NCBI RefSeq assembly: GCF_003351865.1
Contig: NZ_CP022242.1
Span: 682,001 to 746,000, forward strand
DNA length: 64,000 bases
Source: Methanofervidicoccus sp. A16
GTDB lineage: Archaea > AGJL01 > Methanococci > Methanococcales > Methanococcaceae
Reading direction: 5' to 3'
This document shows positions 28,929 through 36,617 of the stretch, piece after piece (the first letter of the stretch is position 1; the number at the start of each line of letters is the position of its first letter). Under the pieces are notes generated by a model that was not told the DNA's origin, searched no databases, and was given only the letters and a program-made list of their open reading frames with translations. The position numbers and the translations under genes are program-made.

Positions 28929-29004
28929 GCCCCCATAGCTCAGTAGGTAGAGCGACGGACTGTTAATCCGTAGGTCGCAGGTTCGAGTCCTGCTGGGGGC
29001 GCCA
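28929..29004 (+). tRNA. tRNA-Asn (GTT)
   Basis: Acceptor stem GCCCCCA pairs with TGGGGGC; anticodon arm CGGACTGTTAATCCG gives GTT; T arm GCAGGTTCGAGTCCTGC. CCA is encoded. First gene of the rightward tRNA cluster. Confidence 0.97.
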
Positions 29005-29034
29005 AATAACTAGTTTTTATCTTTTTTGTATTGA

Positions 29035-29112
29035 GGGACCGTAGCTCAGCCTGGTCAGAGCACTCGGCTCATAACCGAGGGGTCAAGGGTTCAAATCCCT
29101 TCGGTCCCACCA
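29035..29112 (+). tRNA. tRNA with anticodon CAT (Met, elongator-like; Ile2 not excluded)
   Basis: Acceptor GGGACCG pairs with CGGTCCC; anticodon arm CTCGGCTCATAACCGAG gives CAT; T arm AAGGGTTCAAATCCCTT. CCA is encoded. It lacks the A1 start of archaeal initiators, so it is an elongator Met tRNA or the Ile2 tRNA whose C34 is modified to agmatidine; sequence alone does not decide. Confidence 0.92.
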
Positions 29113-29116
29113 TGGA

Positions 29117-29191
29117 GCCCCAGTGGTGTAGCCCGGCCTATCATGCGGGCCTTTCGAGCCTGCGACTCGGGTTCAAATCCCGACTGGGGCA
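29117..29191 (+). tRNA. tRNA-Glu (TTC)
   Basis: Acceptor GCCCCAG pairs with CTGGGGC; anticodon arm CGGGCCTTTCGAGCCTG gives TTC; T arm CGGGTTCAAATCCCG. Unlike its neighbours it has no encoded CCA: the discriminator A is followed by TATTTT. It starts only four bases after the preceding tRNA's CCA, so the two share one transcript. Confidence 0.95.
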
Positions 29192-29221
29192 TATTTTTTT
29201 TATAAATTATTATTTTATACA

Positions 29222-29309
29222 GCAGGGGTTGTCGAGCCTGGCCAAAGACGCAGGACTTAGAATCCTGTCCCATAGGGGTTCGGGGGTTCAAATCCCCCCC
29301 CCTGCACCA
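29222..29309 (+). tRNA. tRNA-Leu (TAG)
   Basis: Acceptor GCAGGGG pairs with CCCCTGC; anticodon arm CAGGACTTAGAATCCTG gives TAG; a long variable arm (about CCCATAGGGGTT) marks a class II tRNA; T arm GGGGGTTCAAATCCCCC. CCA is encoded. Confidence 0.95.
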
Positions 29310-29329
29310 TTTTTTTTATAGGTATATGT

Positions 29330-29405
29330 GGCCGGGGTGGGGTAGTGGCTATCCTGGGGGACTGTGGATCCCCTGAGCCGGGTTCAATTCCCGGTCCCGG
29401 CCCCA
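29330..29405 (+). tRNA. tRNA-His (GTG)
   Basis: A genomically encoded G-1 precedes the acceptor GCCGGGG, which pairs with TCCCGGC, and faces discriminator C73, as tRNA-His requires. Anticodon arm GGGGACTGTGGATCCCC gives GTG. CCA is encoded. Last in the cluster; a T-run (ATTTTTTTTT) follows and probably ends the transcript. Confidence 0.96.
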
Positions 29406-29688
29406 TTTTTTTTTGGAATGTACTCACTTTTTAGATGGATTTTAATATCTTAGAGATCCCTATTTTTATTATTTCAAGATTTATCTAGGTTCTCTTGGAG
29501 ATGTTGAAATCTCATTATTGTAGTTTGAGGTTCAATCAATTAAGATTTATTTATTTTTTAATTTTTTATAATAATTATTTTTATTATATTGATTAGTTTT
29601 GAATATTCAAATGTTTCGAAAAATAATATATCTGCCATTGTTTGTGGAATACCATTGAATACTGATAAAACAGAAAGAATTTCACTAA

Positions 29689-30003
29689 ACCCCAATTCCC
29701 ATCAAAAAATTCTGATAAGAACAATAATTATAATAAAAAAGTTAATTATAATAAAAGTATAAAAGGGAAGGTATAAAATCAAAATAAAAGATAATCTCTT
29801 GGGATACTCCAACATACTATGGAAGTGGAGTAGATCCTCCCTAACAGGTTGCTATTATTAACTTTATTATTTTTTTTATTATCTAAATCTTATTATGATG
29901 GGAATGAAGGTTTATTTTATTATTATTCCTCTTAAGATTTTTATTATTTTTTTATTATGATAATTATTATTCTTCTAATTACAATCTTGATGGGAACTAG
30001 GGT
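29689..30003 (-). mobile_element. Inverted-end element with a 9-base flanking repeat
   Basis: Left end ACCCCAATTCCCATCA and right end TGATGGGAACTAGGGT are inverted copies. TTTCACTAA occurs directly outside on both sides (29680-29688 and 30003-30011, sharing the edge base), as expected of a target-site duplication. An internal copy of the end (TGATGGGAATGAAGGT near 29898) shows a composite make-up: its left two thirds match the type 2 element at 27325, its right third matches the starts of 62411 and 34358. It abuts the 3' end of the DUF447 gene. Confidence 0.65.
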
Positions 30004-30030
30004 TTCACTAACTCTTTTTCTTAAAGAAGT

Positions 30031-30606
30031 CTAATCAATACCCTTAAGTAACTTCTCCCCCAGTTGAATATACCTCCCATCTCCAACCTTTTTAATGATC
30101 TTAAAGTACTCCTCCATCCTCCTAACCATCTCCTCTCTTTTTTCCCCATCAACAATATTTAGCCGGGAGTAGAGTACAGCCATCTCAACAATGAGCCCAT
30201 CTGCCCTAGAGTAAGGTATTACAGGCGGATTGTTTATACCTCTCTCCAAGAGAATCTCCCCCTGGATCGCCATCAGTTTTGAATCTCCATACTCGTCCCT
30301 AATATCTACAAACCTCCTTTTAACAACCTTTACAACGTATATTTTATAGGCATCGGAGAGGTAGGGAAGACTAATACCCTTATACTTCACAGTACTATAA
30401 TCTCCCTCATCGTCGTATACAGACTGGGCTATAAGATAGGGAGAGGTAATATTCACTACAAAGTAATCCTCAATCCCCAGTATATGGTAGGTATGGGATC
30501 CCTCATATAGATGAAATCTAATTTCCCTATCCTTAAAATATACTCCTATAGGGGCCCTATTGTATCTCCCATCTAAGGCGCAGGTGATCACTACCTCGTA
30601 TCTCAT
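30031..30606 (-). CDS. DUF447 family protein (FMN-binding split-barrel type)
   Basis: A 191-residue protein of the archaeal DUF447 family, predicted to have a flavin-binding split-barrel fold. The N-terminal RYEVVITCALDGRYNRAPIGVYF, NRAPIG in particular, and the ITSPYLIAQS segment are typical. Function is not established. The start is taken as ATG 30606, one base after the stop of the radical SAM gene (TAGTATG), so the two are translationally linked; an earlier in-frame codon at 30666 would overlap that gene. Family assignment from recall. Confidence 0.7.
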   Translation of the reverse strand: MRYEVVITCALDGRYNRAPIGVYFKDREIRFHLYEGSHTYHILGIEDYFVVNITSPYLIAQSVYDDEGDYSTVKYKGISLPYLSDAYKIYVVKVVKRRFVDIRDEYGDSKLMAIQGEILLERGINNPPVIPYSRADGLIVEMAVLYSRLNIVDGEKREEMVRRMEEYFKIIKKVGDGRYIQLGEKLLKGID

Positions 30607-30607
30607 A

Positions 30608-31579
30608 CTATCCCCGATAATATACACCTTGTCTAGTACCTCTCCTTTTAAACTCCTTAATAGCATCGTTGAGTATAGATAATCTACTTAAATTCCACTC
30701 TGGAGATACCTTTATCTCCTCAGGTACCTTGTCCTTCGAAACCCTCTGTATAAGTACGTAGGGAGAAGTATGCTCCAAGAAATCACAGAGAATTTTTATA
30801 TACTGTTTTCTATCTAAAGCTCTATACTCCCCCTTCCAGTACATCTCCTCCAACTTTGTACCTTTAACTACGACTAAGGGATATATCTTAAGGGCATCTA
30901 TCCCCAACTTCGAGAGGGATTCTGCAGTATCTATCATCTCCTCCCAGGTTTCATCTGGTAGCCCAAGTATAACATGCCCACATACGAGAATACCTCTCCT
31001 TTTACACTCTAATATAGCCCCTATAATATGGGATACTCCATGCTTCCTATTTATAAGATCCAAGGTTTTCTGATGGAAACTTTGAATACCTAAGTCTATC
31101 CAGATTTCGTATCCCTTCTTTACATAGTTCTCCAAAATATCTAAAATTTCCCTACTTAGACAGTCTGGCCTGGTACCTATGGAGAGCCCCACTACATCTG
31201 AATAGGATAGGGCGAAATCCCATAATTCCTTTAATCTTTCAGGATCTCCGTAGGTGTTTGTCCCAGGGTAGAAGTAGATGTAGAACTTATCTACTCCCTT
31301 CTTTTTCTGATTTTCCATCTGTTTTTCTATTTGATATTTTAGAGAGTACTTACTATTACAGTACTTTACACCTATGGGCCTGCCCATCTTTGGACAGAAT
31401 ATACAACCTTCAGTATCTAACGTACCATCCTTATTTGGACATATTGACCCACAGTCAACAGGTATTTTAAATACTTTGTAAGGTTTTGCCCTCTTCATAT
31501 ATAAGCCGTACTGGGCTATAGGGTGCCCTTCTTTGTATATAGAATCTATAATGTCTTTGTTGATACCTAGGCTATACAT
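30608..31579 (-). CDS. Radical SAM protein, TIGR01212 (YhcC-like) family
   Basis: A 323-residue radical SAM enzyme. The cluster-binding cysteines lie in an unusual long spacing, with C47, C59 and C62 in CPNKDGTLDTEGCIFC, as in the TIGR01212 group rather than the common CxxxCxxC. IYFYPGTNTYGD, IGTRPDC and CGHVILGLPDET follow in the expected order of the barrel. Proteins of the related YhcC group are poorly characterised; a role in modifying RNA or protein is a guess. GTGAT precedes the ATG. Coupled to the DUF447 gene. Confidence 0.85.
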   Translation of the reverse strand: MYSLGINKDIIDSIYKEGHPIAQYGLYMKRAKPYKVFKIPVDCGSICPNKDGTLDTEGCIFCPKMGRPIGVKYCNSKYSLKYQIEKQMENQKKKGVDKFYIYFYPGTNTYGDPERLKELWDFALSYSDVVGLSIGTRPDCLSREILDILENYVKKGYEIWIDLGIQSFHQKTLDLINRKHGVSHIIGAILECKRRGILVCGHVILGLPDETWEEMIDTAESLSKLGIDALKIYPLVVVKGTKLEEMYWKGEYRALDRKQYIKILCDFLEHTSPYVLIQRVSKDKVPEEIKVSPEWNLSRLSILNDAIKEFKRRGTRQGVYYRG

Positions 31580-31787
31580 GGTATCACTGATTTTTAGTGT
31601 AAAAAGGTTTTAAATTATATAAGGGTAAAAAATATTAGCAAACTAAAAAAATAATAATAATTAAAATAATTAAGGTAAAAATAGAAAAAAATAGAATAAG
31701 ATTTCTGTTTTATCCTTTTTAGGTTTCTTACTTTTTTATAATTTTATTATTTTTTCACTTTCCCAGGACCTACATCTGGTATTAATC

Positions 31788-32624
31788 TCAGATCTTCAAA
31801 CCACCACATGGAACTACACACAACCTCACCCATCTTAAAACCTCCGCAAGTTCCCTACCTACATCTTCAACACCTAACTCCGAGAAGTACCTTACAATTC
31901 CAACCCTATCAAGAACACCTATCTGCCATACCAGAGAATCTAGATGGATCATATTTACATCAACATTCTTTCGCAACTCCTCCAGAACAGAAGTCCAGAA
32001 GTATCTAATATCGTCATCATTCCAAACTGCAACCCCAAGTCTCTCAGTAAATTCCCTAACCCTGTAATCAACTGGAATAGGTATTTCCTCAAAGGAAAAA
32101 TCTGTCTCACCAACCATCAGAAGTGAAATCCCGAGACACTTCATTGCGAAGGTTATAGTTTTTGCATTTATATCCTGTCTCATTGTATCGGCTAATCTGT
32201 ACCAGATATTAACAAAATCCCTCGCCACATCCTCTGGTTTAGAAGTCCAAAGATCTTGGGCTAAACTACTTATAAGGAATTTCTTCAGTCTTTCGATCTT
32301 CCTATTTGAAAAACGCTCCTTCGAGTAGAACTCTCTCAGAATATACATCAGTTCTAGAGGAGATCTAGGTACCTCTTTCTTCTCAAGTAGAGCACTTAGT
32401 GGTGGCCAGTACGCCACCTCAGCCCTCCCCTTAAGTTGATAGTCGTTTAAACCTGCAACAGTCATAAGGACTGCAAATCTCCCAAATCCGTATTTTCCAA
32501 GGAATTTATACATATAGATCCATTCTGGCTCTTTTTTAACTATTTCATTCCAAACTTGAAGGGGTATCTTTGAGAGAACCTCTGATATAGGTTTAACCTT
32601 ACTTTCAATTCCTAAGGAGATCAT
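31788..32624 (-). CDS. N-glycosylase/DNA lyase, AGOG family (8-oxoguanine repair)
   Basis: A 278-residue helix-hairpin-helix glycosylase of the archaeal GO glycosylase (AGOG) type, which removes 8-oxoguanine. The catalytic Lys is probably K155 in NAKTITFAMK and the catalytic Asp D186 in IPIPVDYRV; YGFGRFAVLMTVAGLNDYQL is the usual N-terminal region. The start is ATG 32624, because AGGTGA lies 7 bases upstream; a longer reading from 32723 overlaps thiL and lacks a site. It follows thiL in the same direction with an 89-base spacer. Confidence 0.82.
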   Translation of the reverse strand: MISLGIESKVKPISEVLSKIPLQVWNEIVKKEPEWIYMYKFLGKYGFGRFAVLMTVAGLNDYQLKGRAEVAYWPPLSALLEKKEVPRSPLELMYILREFYSKERFSNRKIERLKKFLISSLAQDLWTSKPEDVARDFVNIWYRLADTMRQDINAKTITFAMKCLGISLLMVGETDFSFEEIPIPVDYRVREFTERLGVAVWNDDDIRYFWTSVLEELRKNVDVNMIHLDSLVWQIGVLDRVGIVRYFSELGVEDVGRELAEVLRWVRLCVVPCGGLKI

Positions 32625-32713
32625 CAATTCACCTTTAATATAAACTAGATTATTATAATTTATTTTCACTTCTATTATAATTAATAAAGTATCATAATAT
32701 CTATTACCATGAC

Positions 32714-33676
32714 TTACTCCCAACTGTGAATATAACCCCCTAACTCTAACTCCTCACCGTCTATATAACAACCTTCCTCTATAACCTTCCCGATCTTCTT
32801 AGCCTCCCCGTTACACTCCCTTCTCAACACTTCAACAACATCATCACATCTCTTCGTCGTAAAAAGTAATTCAAACTCCTCCCCACTGTTCAAAGCAGCA
32901 TGTATAGGATTTATCTGAAACCTATCGCAGAACTCTATAACATCCTTCGGTACAACTCTTAAGAGTTTCTTACTAGATACTTCAAAGTTGCCAATATAGA
33001 ACAACTCCTTTTTAAGTCCATCTGATACATCACAGCAGGAACTTACATACTTATTCAGGATCAGCCCCTCCCTCACCCTTGCACTGGGCTCTAGTAGTTT
33101 TTTCATAATATCTGGATACTCCTCCCAGAGATTGTAGAAGGTTTTTTTACTTATCACTCCCTTATCCCTCATCTTGAGGATCTCCAAGGCACAAAACACT
33201 CTACCTATATCGTAGGTTACCATTATATCCTCTCCAACATTTCCTCCCCTATATACAGGGTTATCTGTTATTCCAATCGCTGTACCACAGAGTGTTAACT
33301 CTTTAGCCCTATTTGTATCTCCACCAACTATGGGACAACTGTATTTTCTACATGCGTAATCTATCCCCCTTATCAACTCTAAGAGAAAATCCCTATCTAT
33401 TTTAGGGAGTCCCATAGACACCACTATACCTAAGGGCCTGGCACACATTGCACATATATCTGATACAGTGGCAGTAATTACCCTCATCCCTATCTGAAAA
33501 GGTGTGAGGATATCTGGAAAATGGGTGGATCTAAACATCATATCTGTGGTAATTGTTAAATAGGCATCTCCCAGTTTAAAAACAGCACAGTCATCTCCTA
33601 TTCCCTTTACTACATCTCCCCTGTAGGTTATGTTATCTATAATAGTTTTTATTATATCTAATTCTGTTATTGACAT
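32714..33676 (-). CDS. thiL: Thiamine-monophosphate kinase ThiL
   Basis: A 320-residue ATP-dependent kinase that makes thiamine pyrophosphate from the monophosphate. GIGDDCAVF near residue 26 and TTDMMFRSTHF are the metal and substrate-binding motifs at the N-terminus, with GGDTNRAKELTLCGTAIG and CCDVSDGLKKEL later. Length and order are normal for the PurM-like family. The ribosome binding site is weak (AGGGAAAAAT). Confidence 0.93.
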   Translation of the reverse strand: MSITELDIIKTIIDNITYRGDVVKGIGDDCAVFKLGDAYLTITTDMMFRSTHFPDILTPFQIGMRVITATVSDICAMCARPLGIVVSMGLPKIDRDFLLELIRGIDYACRKYSCPIVGGDTNRAKELTLCGTAIGITDNPVYRGGNVGEDIMVTYDIGRVFCALEILKMRDKGVISKKTFYNLWEEYPDIMKKLLEPSARVREGLILNKYVSSCCDVSDGLKKELFYIGNFEVSSKKLLRVVPKDVIEFCDRFQINPIHAALNSGEEFELLFTTKRCDDVVEVLRRECNGEAKKIGKVIEEGCYIDGEELELGGYIHSWE

Positions 33677-33914
33677 ATTTTTCCCTATTTTAAAATCTAT
33701 TCCAATTACAGTAATAATAAGGAGGTTATTAATAATTATGATAATTAAAATAAAAATTAATCAATAAAAAAATAAAAACTCTTCAAAAAGAAAGATTAAC
33801 AGAGACTATCTTTTTTGATTTTTTATTTTTTTAATTATTTTTTAGTTATAATTATTATTTATTATTATATTAAAAACTCTCTAGTTGTTATATTATTCTT
33901 TATAAGGTGAAAAG

Positions 33915-34328
33915 ATGAAGACCTTCGTTATTACTGCAAGAGGGCATACAAATGTTAAATGTACCCATAAAACCACCTTGGAGATTACAAAAGAGAACTA
34001 TTTAACATCAACTGGAGACTGTATAATCGGAATATCTGCAGATAAATCCATGTTGGACTTTCCAGAGGATTTCAAGGAGAGGCTAAGAAATGCCGATAGA
34101 ATAGTTGTTGAGATCTTAGTAGATGAACTAAGGGAGGTTATCGTAGGAAAGGGACATAAAGATCTTATCCTAAATCACCCCACTGATATAGTAATTAGAA
34201 AGAGTACCTACATCTGTCCAAGGACTTTGATGATCTCAGCGAATAAAAGTGCTAAGGATATAGATCGGGAGATTGTTAGGAGGTTGAGGGAAGGTGGTAA
34301 GTTGATATTTAAAATAACGGTAGATTAG
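33915..34328 (+). CDS. DUF371 family protein
   Basis: A 137-residue archaeal protein that resembles the DUF371 family, with ARGHTNVKCTHKTTLEITKE at the start, the GDCIIGISADKSM stretch and GHKDLILNHPTDIVIRKS. The family is found in archaea and has no established function. No signal peptide or membrane segment. AAGGTGAAA precedes the ATG. It stands alone; a repeat-rich region follows it. Confidence 0.75.
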   Translation: MKTFVITARGHTNVKCTHKTTLEITKENYLTSTGDCIIGISADKSMLDFPEDFKERLRNADRIVVEILVDELREVIVGKGHKDLILNHPTDIVIRKSTYICPRTLMISANKSAKDIDREIVRRLREGGKLIFKITVD

Positions 34329-34357
34329 TAGAATCTTTTAAACAATAGAAAATAATA

Positions 34358-34558
34358 ACTATGATTGTGATTAGAAGAATAATAAAAATAACAATCATAA
34401 TAAAAAATAATAAAAATCTTAAGAGTAATAACAATAAAATAATTCTGAAGGGATAGAAATAAAAAAGTGAATAACCATAATTCCATTAAAGTAATGATTT
34501 AAATAATAAAAATAATAAAAAAGGACTAGAAAAATATTGAAATATAACACCTTTTAAT
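34358..34558 (+). repeat. Fragments of inverted-end elements, upstream of the 34559 copy
   Basis: 34358-34465 (GATTGTGATTAGAAGAATAA onward, with AAAAATCTTAAGAG) matches the left part of the element at 62411 and, inverted, the right part of 29689. 34474-34550 (ATTCCATTAAAGTAATGATT onward) matches the reverse complement of the end of 27325-27623. The region looks like older, broken copies. Confidence 0.5.
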
Positions 34559-34888
34559 ACCTTAGTTCCCATCAGTAGTGATTAAAGAATAATAAAAAGA
34601 TAATTATTATAATAAAAATCATAATTAAAATAACTAGTATAAAATCTATATATAAAAACTATTAAATACCCTTAGGATCTTTCCGAATCTTTAGATAATA
34701 TTATGAGATCTTATTCTGAATTCCTGTATTAGAAGATATTCAGAGGATCATTCTTCTTCAATCTTCTTTTTAAAATGCTGTATCTGATGATGATAGGAGT
34801 TTTCTGTTTTTTAAACATTTCTTTATTTTTTATTTTTATAATTATTTTTTACTATTTTTTAAACTATTCTTATGATGGGAACTAGAGT
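34559..34888 (+). mobile_element. Inverted-end element (type 1)
   Basis: Begins ACCTTAGTTCCCATCA and ends TGATGGGAACTAGAGT, nearly perfect inverted ends, about 330 bases apart. The core (GGATCTTTCCGAATCTTTAG, TTATTCTGAATTCCTG, TTCTTCTTCAATCTTC) recurs at 50419, 59735, 62620 and, inverted, 27092. No coding capacity. No clear flanking duplication. Confidence 0.65.
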
Positions 34889-35004
34889 ATTAAAAAAAAT
34901 AATAGTAAACAAAAATAAAAAAAACTTCTGAACATTGAAAGATTAGAAATATTTAGAATGGACAGGATATTATAAACAAATAGAGGTAAAAAAGTTAAAA
35001 TACT

Positions 35005-35048
35005 ATTTCTAGACTATATTTACACTGGAGAAACAAAGTAAGTATTTC
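35005..35048 (+). repeat. Short dispersed repeat copy
   Basis: TTTCTAGACTATATTTACAC then CACTGGAGAAACAAAGTAAG. It agrees well with the reverse complement of the copy at 44229. It lies downstream of the marker 11 gene's 3' end. Confidence 0.45.
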
Positions 35049-35104
35049 ATTTTTTAATTTATGTTTTTATATTTCTATAATTTTTATTATCATCATTATT
35101 ATTT

Positions 35105-36010
35105 TTACTCCATATCCTCTGGTAACTTTGCAGCGATATCATGGTGTTCAGCGAGGCCTAAAGCAGCGACAGCACCAATTATTCCCTCCTCCCTGTCAAA
35201 TATCTTAACTATCTCTATGTTGTTCTTCTCCGCTACACCTATAGCCTCCTCTATGGATACCATCCCCTCCTTTGCCTTATTTGTGAATATCTTCATACTC
35301 TTAGATGGAGTTATACCGTAGTATAGAGCCATAGCAGTTTTATCAGATAGACTCCTCTCTTTAAGGAAATCCCTAATAACTTCTTTAACTTTATACTTAT
35401 ACTGAGGATATACTGCAAAGGTTAGTGCAACTGAGACACAGTTCTGGGTTTTATGGGGATTCCCAGGGTACAGTTGCACTATGGTATGATCCATGTAGTA
35501 TCCGAACCCCTTACTTTCAACATACCTCCCTATCTCATGTGCCAGTACCCAGGTTGCCCCCTCCTCCTTTGTATCTGTATCGTCTATACCTACCATCAAC
35601 TTCTCCATCTTCGGAGTAATAACAATACCTCTACAAAGTTTTGAACCTCCTCCCCTTTCCAGTATTACAGTGTCGATAACATTCTCAGCCCCCTTCCTCA
35701 ACTCTATTCCTACCCCGCCCCCAGCCAATCCTGCATAGTGGATATGAACATTATCTTCCTTTATAGAGACCTCTTCAATACCTGCTGCAGAAATTGAGGG
35801 CAATAGGTTTAACCTACATCTCCCTATCTTTAATATAAAGTGGTGTTTATTACCTTCCCTCCATGCAGATATTACAAGGGGAGATGTCCTTTTATACTGG
35901 TATATTACCCACTGGGATCCGTTGGGACATGGATGTTCCTCTACGAGTTCAATGATCCCTAAACCCTCATCTACCATGGCTACTATTCTCTTATAGGATA
36001 TATTATTCAT
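35105..36010 (-). CDS. Methanogenesis marker protein 11
   Basis: A 301-residue protein that matches methanogenesis marker 11, a family restricted to methanogens and of unknown role. The second half carries LMVGIDDTDTKEEGATWVLA, the DDTD motif shared with TiaS-like and related nucleotide-binding proteins, and DHTIVQLYPGNPHKTQNC. ATG 36010 fits the GTGAT ribosome binding site; an in-frame GTG at 36019 lies in the site and overlaps the previous gene's stop. It follows the coiled-coil gene with a five-base gap, so the two are cotranscribed. Confidence 0.82.
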   Translation of the reverse strand: MNNISYKRIVAMVDEGLGIIELVEEHPCPNGSQWVIYQYKRTSPLVISAWREGNKHHFILKIGRCRLNLLPSISAAGIEEVSIKEDNVHIHYAGLAGGGVGIELRKGAENVIDTVILERGGGSKLCRGIVITPKMEKLMVGIDDTDTKEEGATWVLAHEIGRYVESKGFGYYMDHTIVQLYPGNPHKTQNCVSVALTFAVYPQYKYKVKEVIRDFLKERSLSDKTAMALYYGITPSKSMKIFTNKAKEGMVSIEEAIGVAEKNNIEIVKIFDREEGIIGAVAALGLAEHHDIAAKLPEDME

Positions 36011-36015
36011 AATGA

Positions 36016-36471
36016 TCACTTCTTACTCCCTTCTTTGTTAGATCTTTTTAACTCGTAATCTAAAACCATCTCTTTTAACTTTTTTTCAACTTCTTTTAAC
36101 TCCTTTTTTAATTCTTCTATCTTGTAATAGATATTCCATTTTAAGGAACTGTTTATATTTATATATATATTTTTTAATTCCTCTATACATCTCTTTAAGT
36201 TATAGTAGTTTGTTATTGTAATATATTCACTGTTATTCAACCTCTCCAGTTGATCTTCAAGTTCCTTCACTAAATCTAAGTACCTCTTTAGTTCCCTACT
36301 TAAAAATTTTCCCTCCTCTATGGAGATACGTACCTCTGAGTTAGTATCTAAGTTTTCCAGGGTTTCCTCTAAGATATCTATCTCGTTATTGAGATCTATG
36401 TATCTTTTAAAGTACTCCTTTAATTCATCGATTTTTTCGTAATCCTTATCTTTTAATATAATTAACTCCAC
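36016..36471 (-). CDS. Coiled-coil hypothetical protein (about 151 aa)
   Basis: A highly charged helical protein rich in Lys, Glu and Leu, with heptad-like stretches over most of its length (for example LKEYFKRYIDLNNEIDILEE and KIEELKKELKEVEKKLKEM). I do not recognise a family. The start is unclear: GTG 36471 lacks a ribosome binding site, while a perfect AGGAGG at 36499-36504 is followed after six bases by ATC 36492 in the same frame, with no ATG or GTG at the right distance. Lies between arcS and marker 11, in the same direction. Confidence 0.6.
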   Translation of the reverse strand: MELIILKDKDYEKIDELKEYFKRYIDLNNEIDILEETLENLDTNSEVRISIEEGKFLSRELKRYLDLVKELEDQLERLNNSEYITITNYYNLKRCIEELKNIYININSSLKWNIYYKIEELKKELKEVEKKLKEMVLDYELKRSNKEGSKK

Positions 36472-36617
36472 ACTCTTTTTTATATCCTCGATGTTGATCC
36501 TCCTCCATGGAATTTTTAATATCTATTTTTCTGAATATTGGAAGACAGAGAGATTCTCCTTTAAGAATTGTTAATGTCCTTTTATTTGTTGTAATATCTA
36601 TAAGGATTTTAATATAT

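Noticed and set aside
29117-29191. tRNA-Glu as a pseudogene because CCA is missing
   Set aside because: All stems and the anticodon loop are intact. CCA can be added after transcription.
29031-29321. A 96-codon ORF across the tRNA cluster
   Set aside because: It runs through the Met, Glu and Leu tRNA genes and is a by-product of their sequence.
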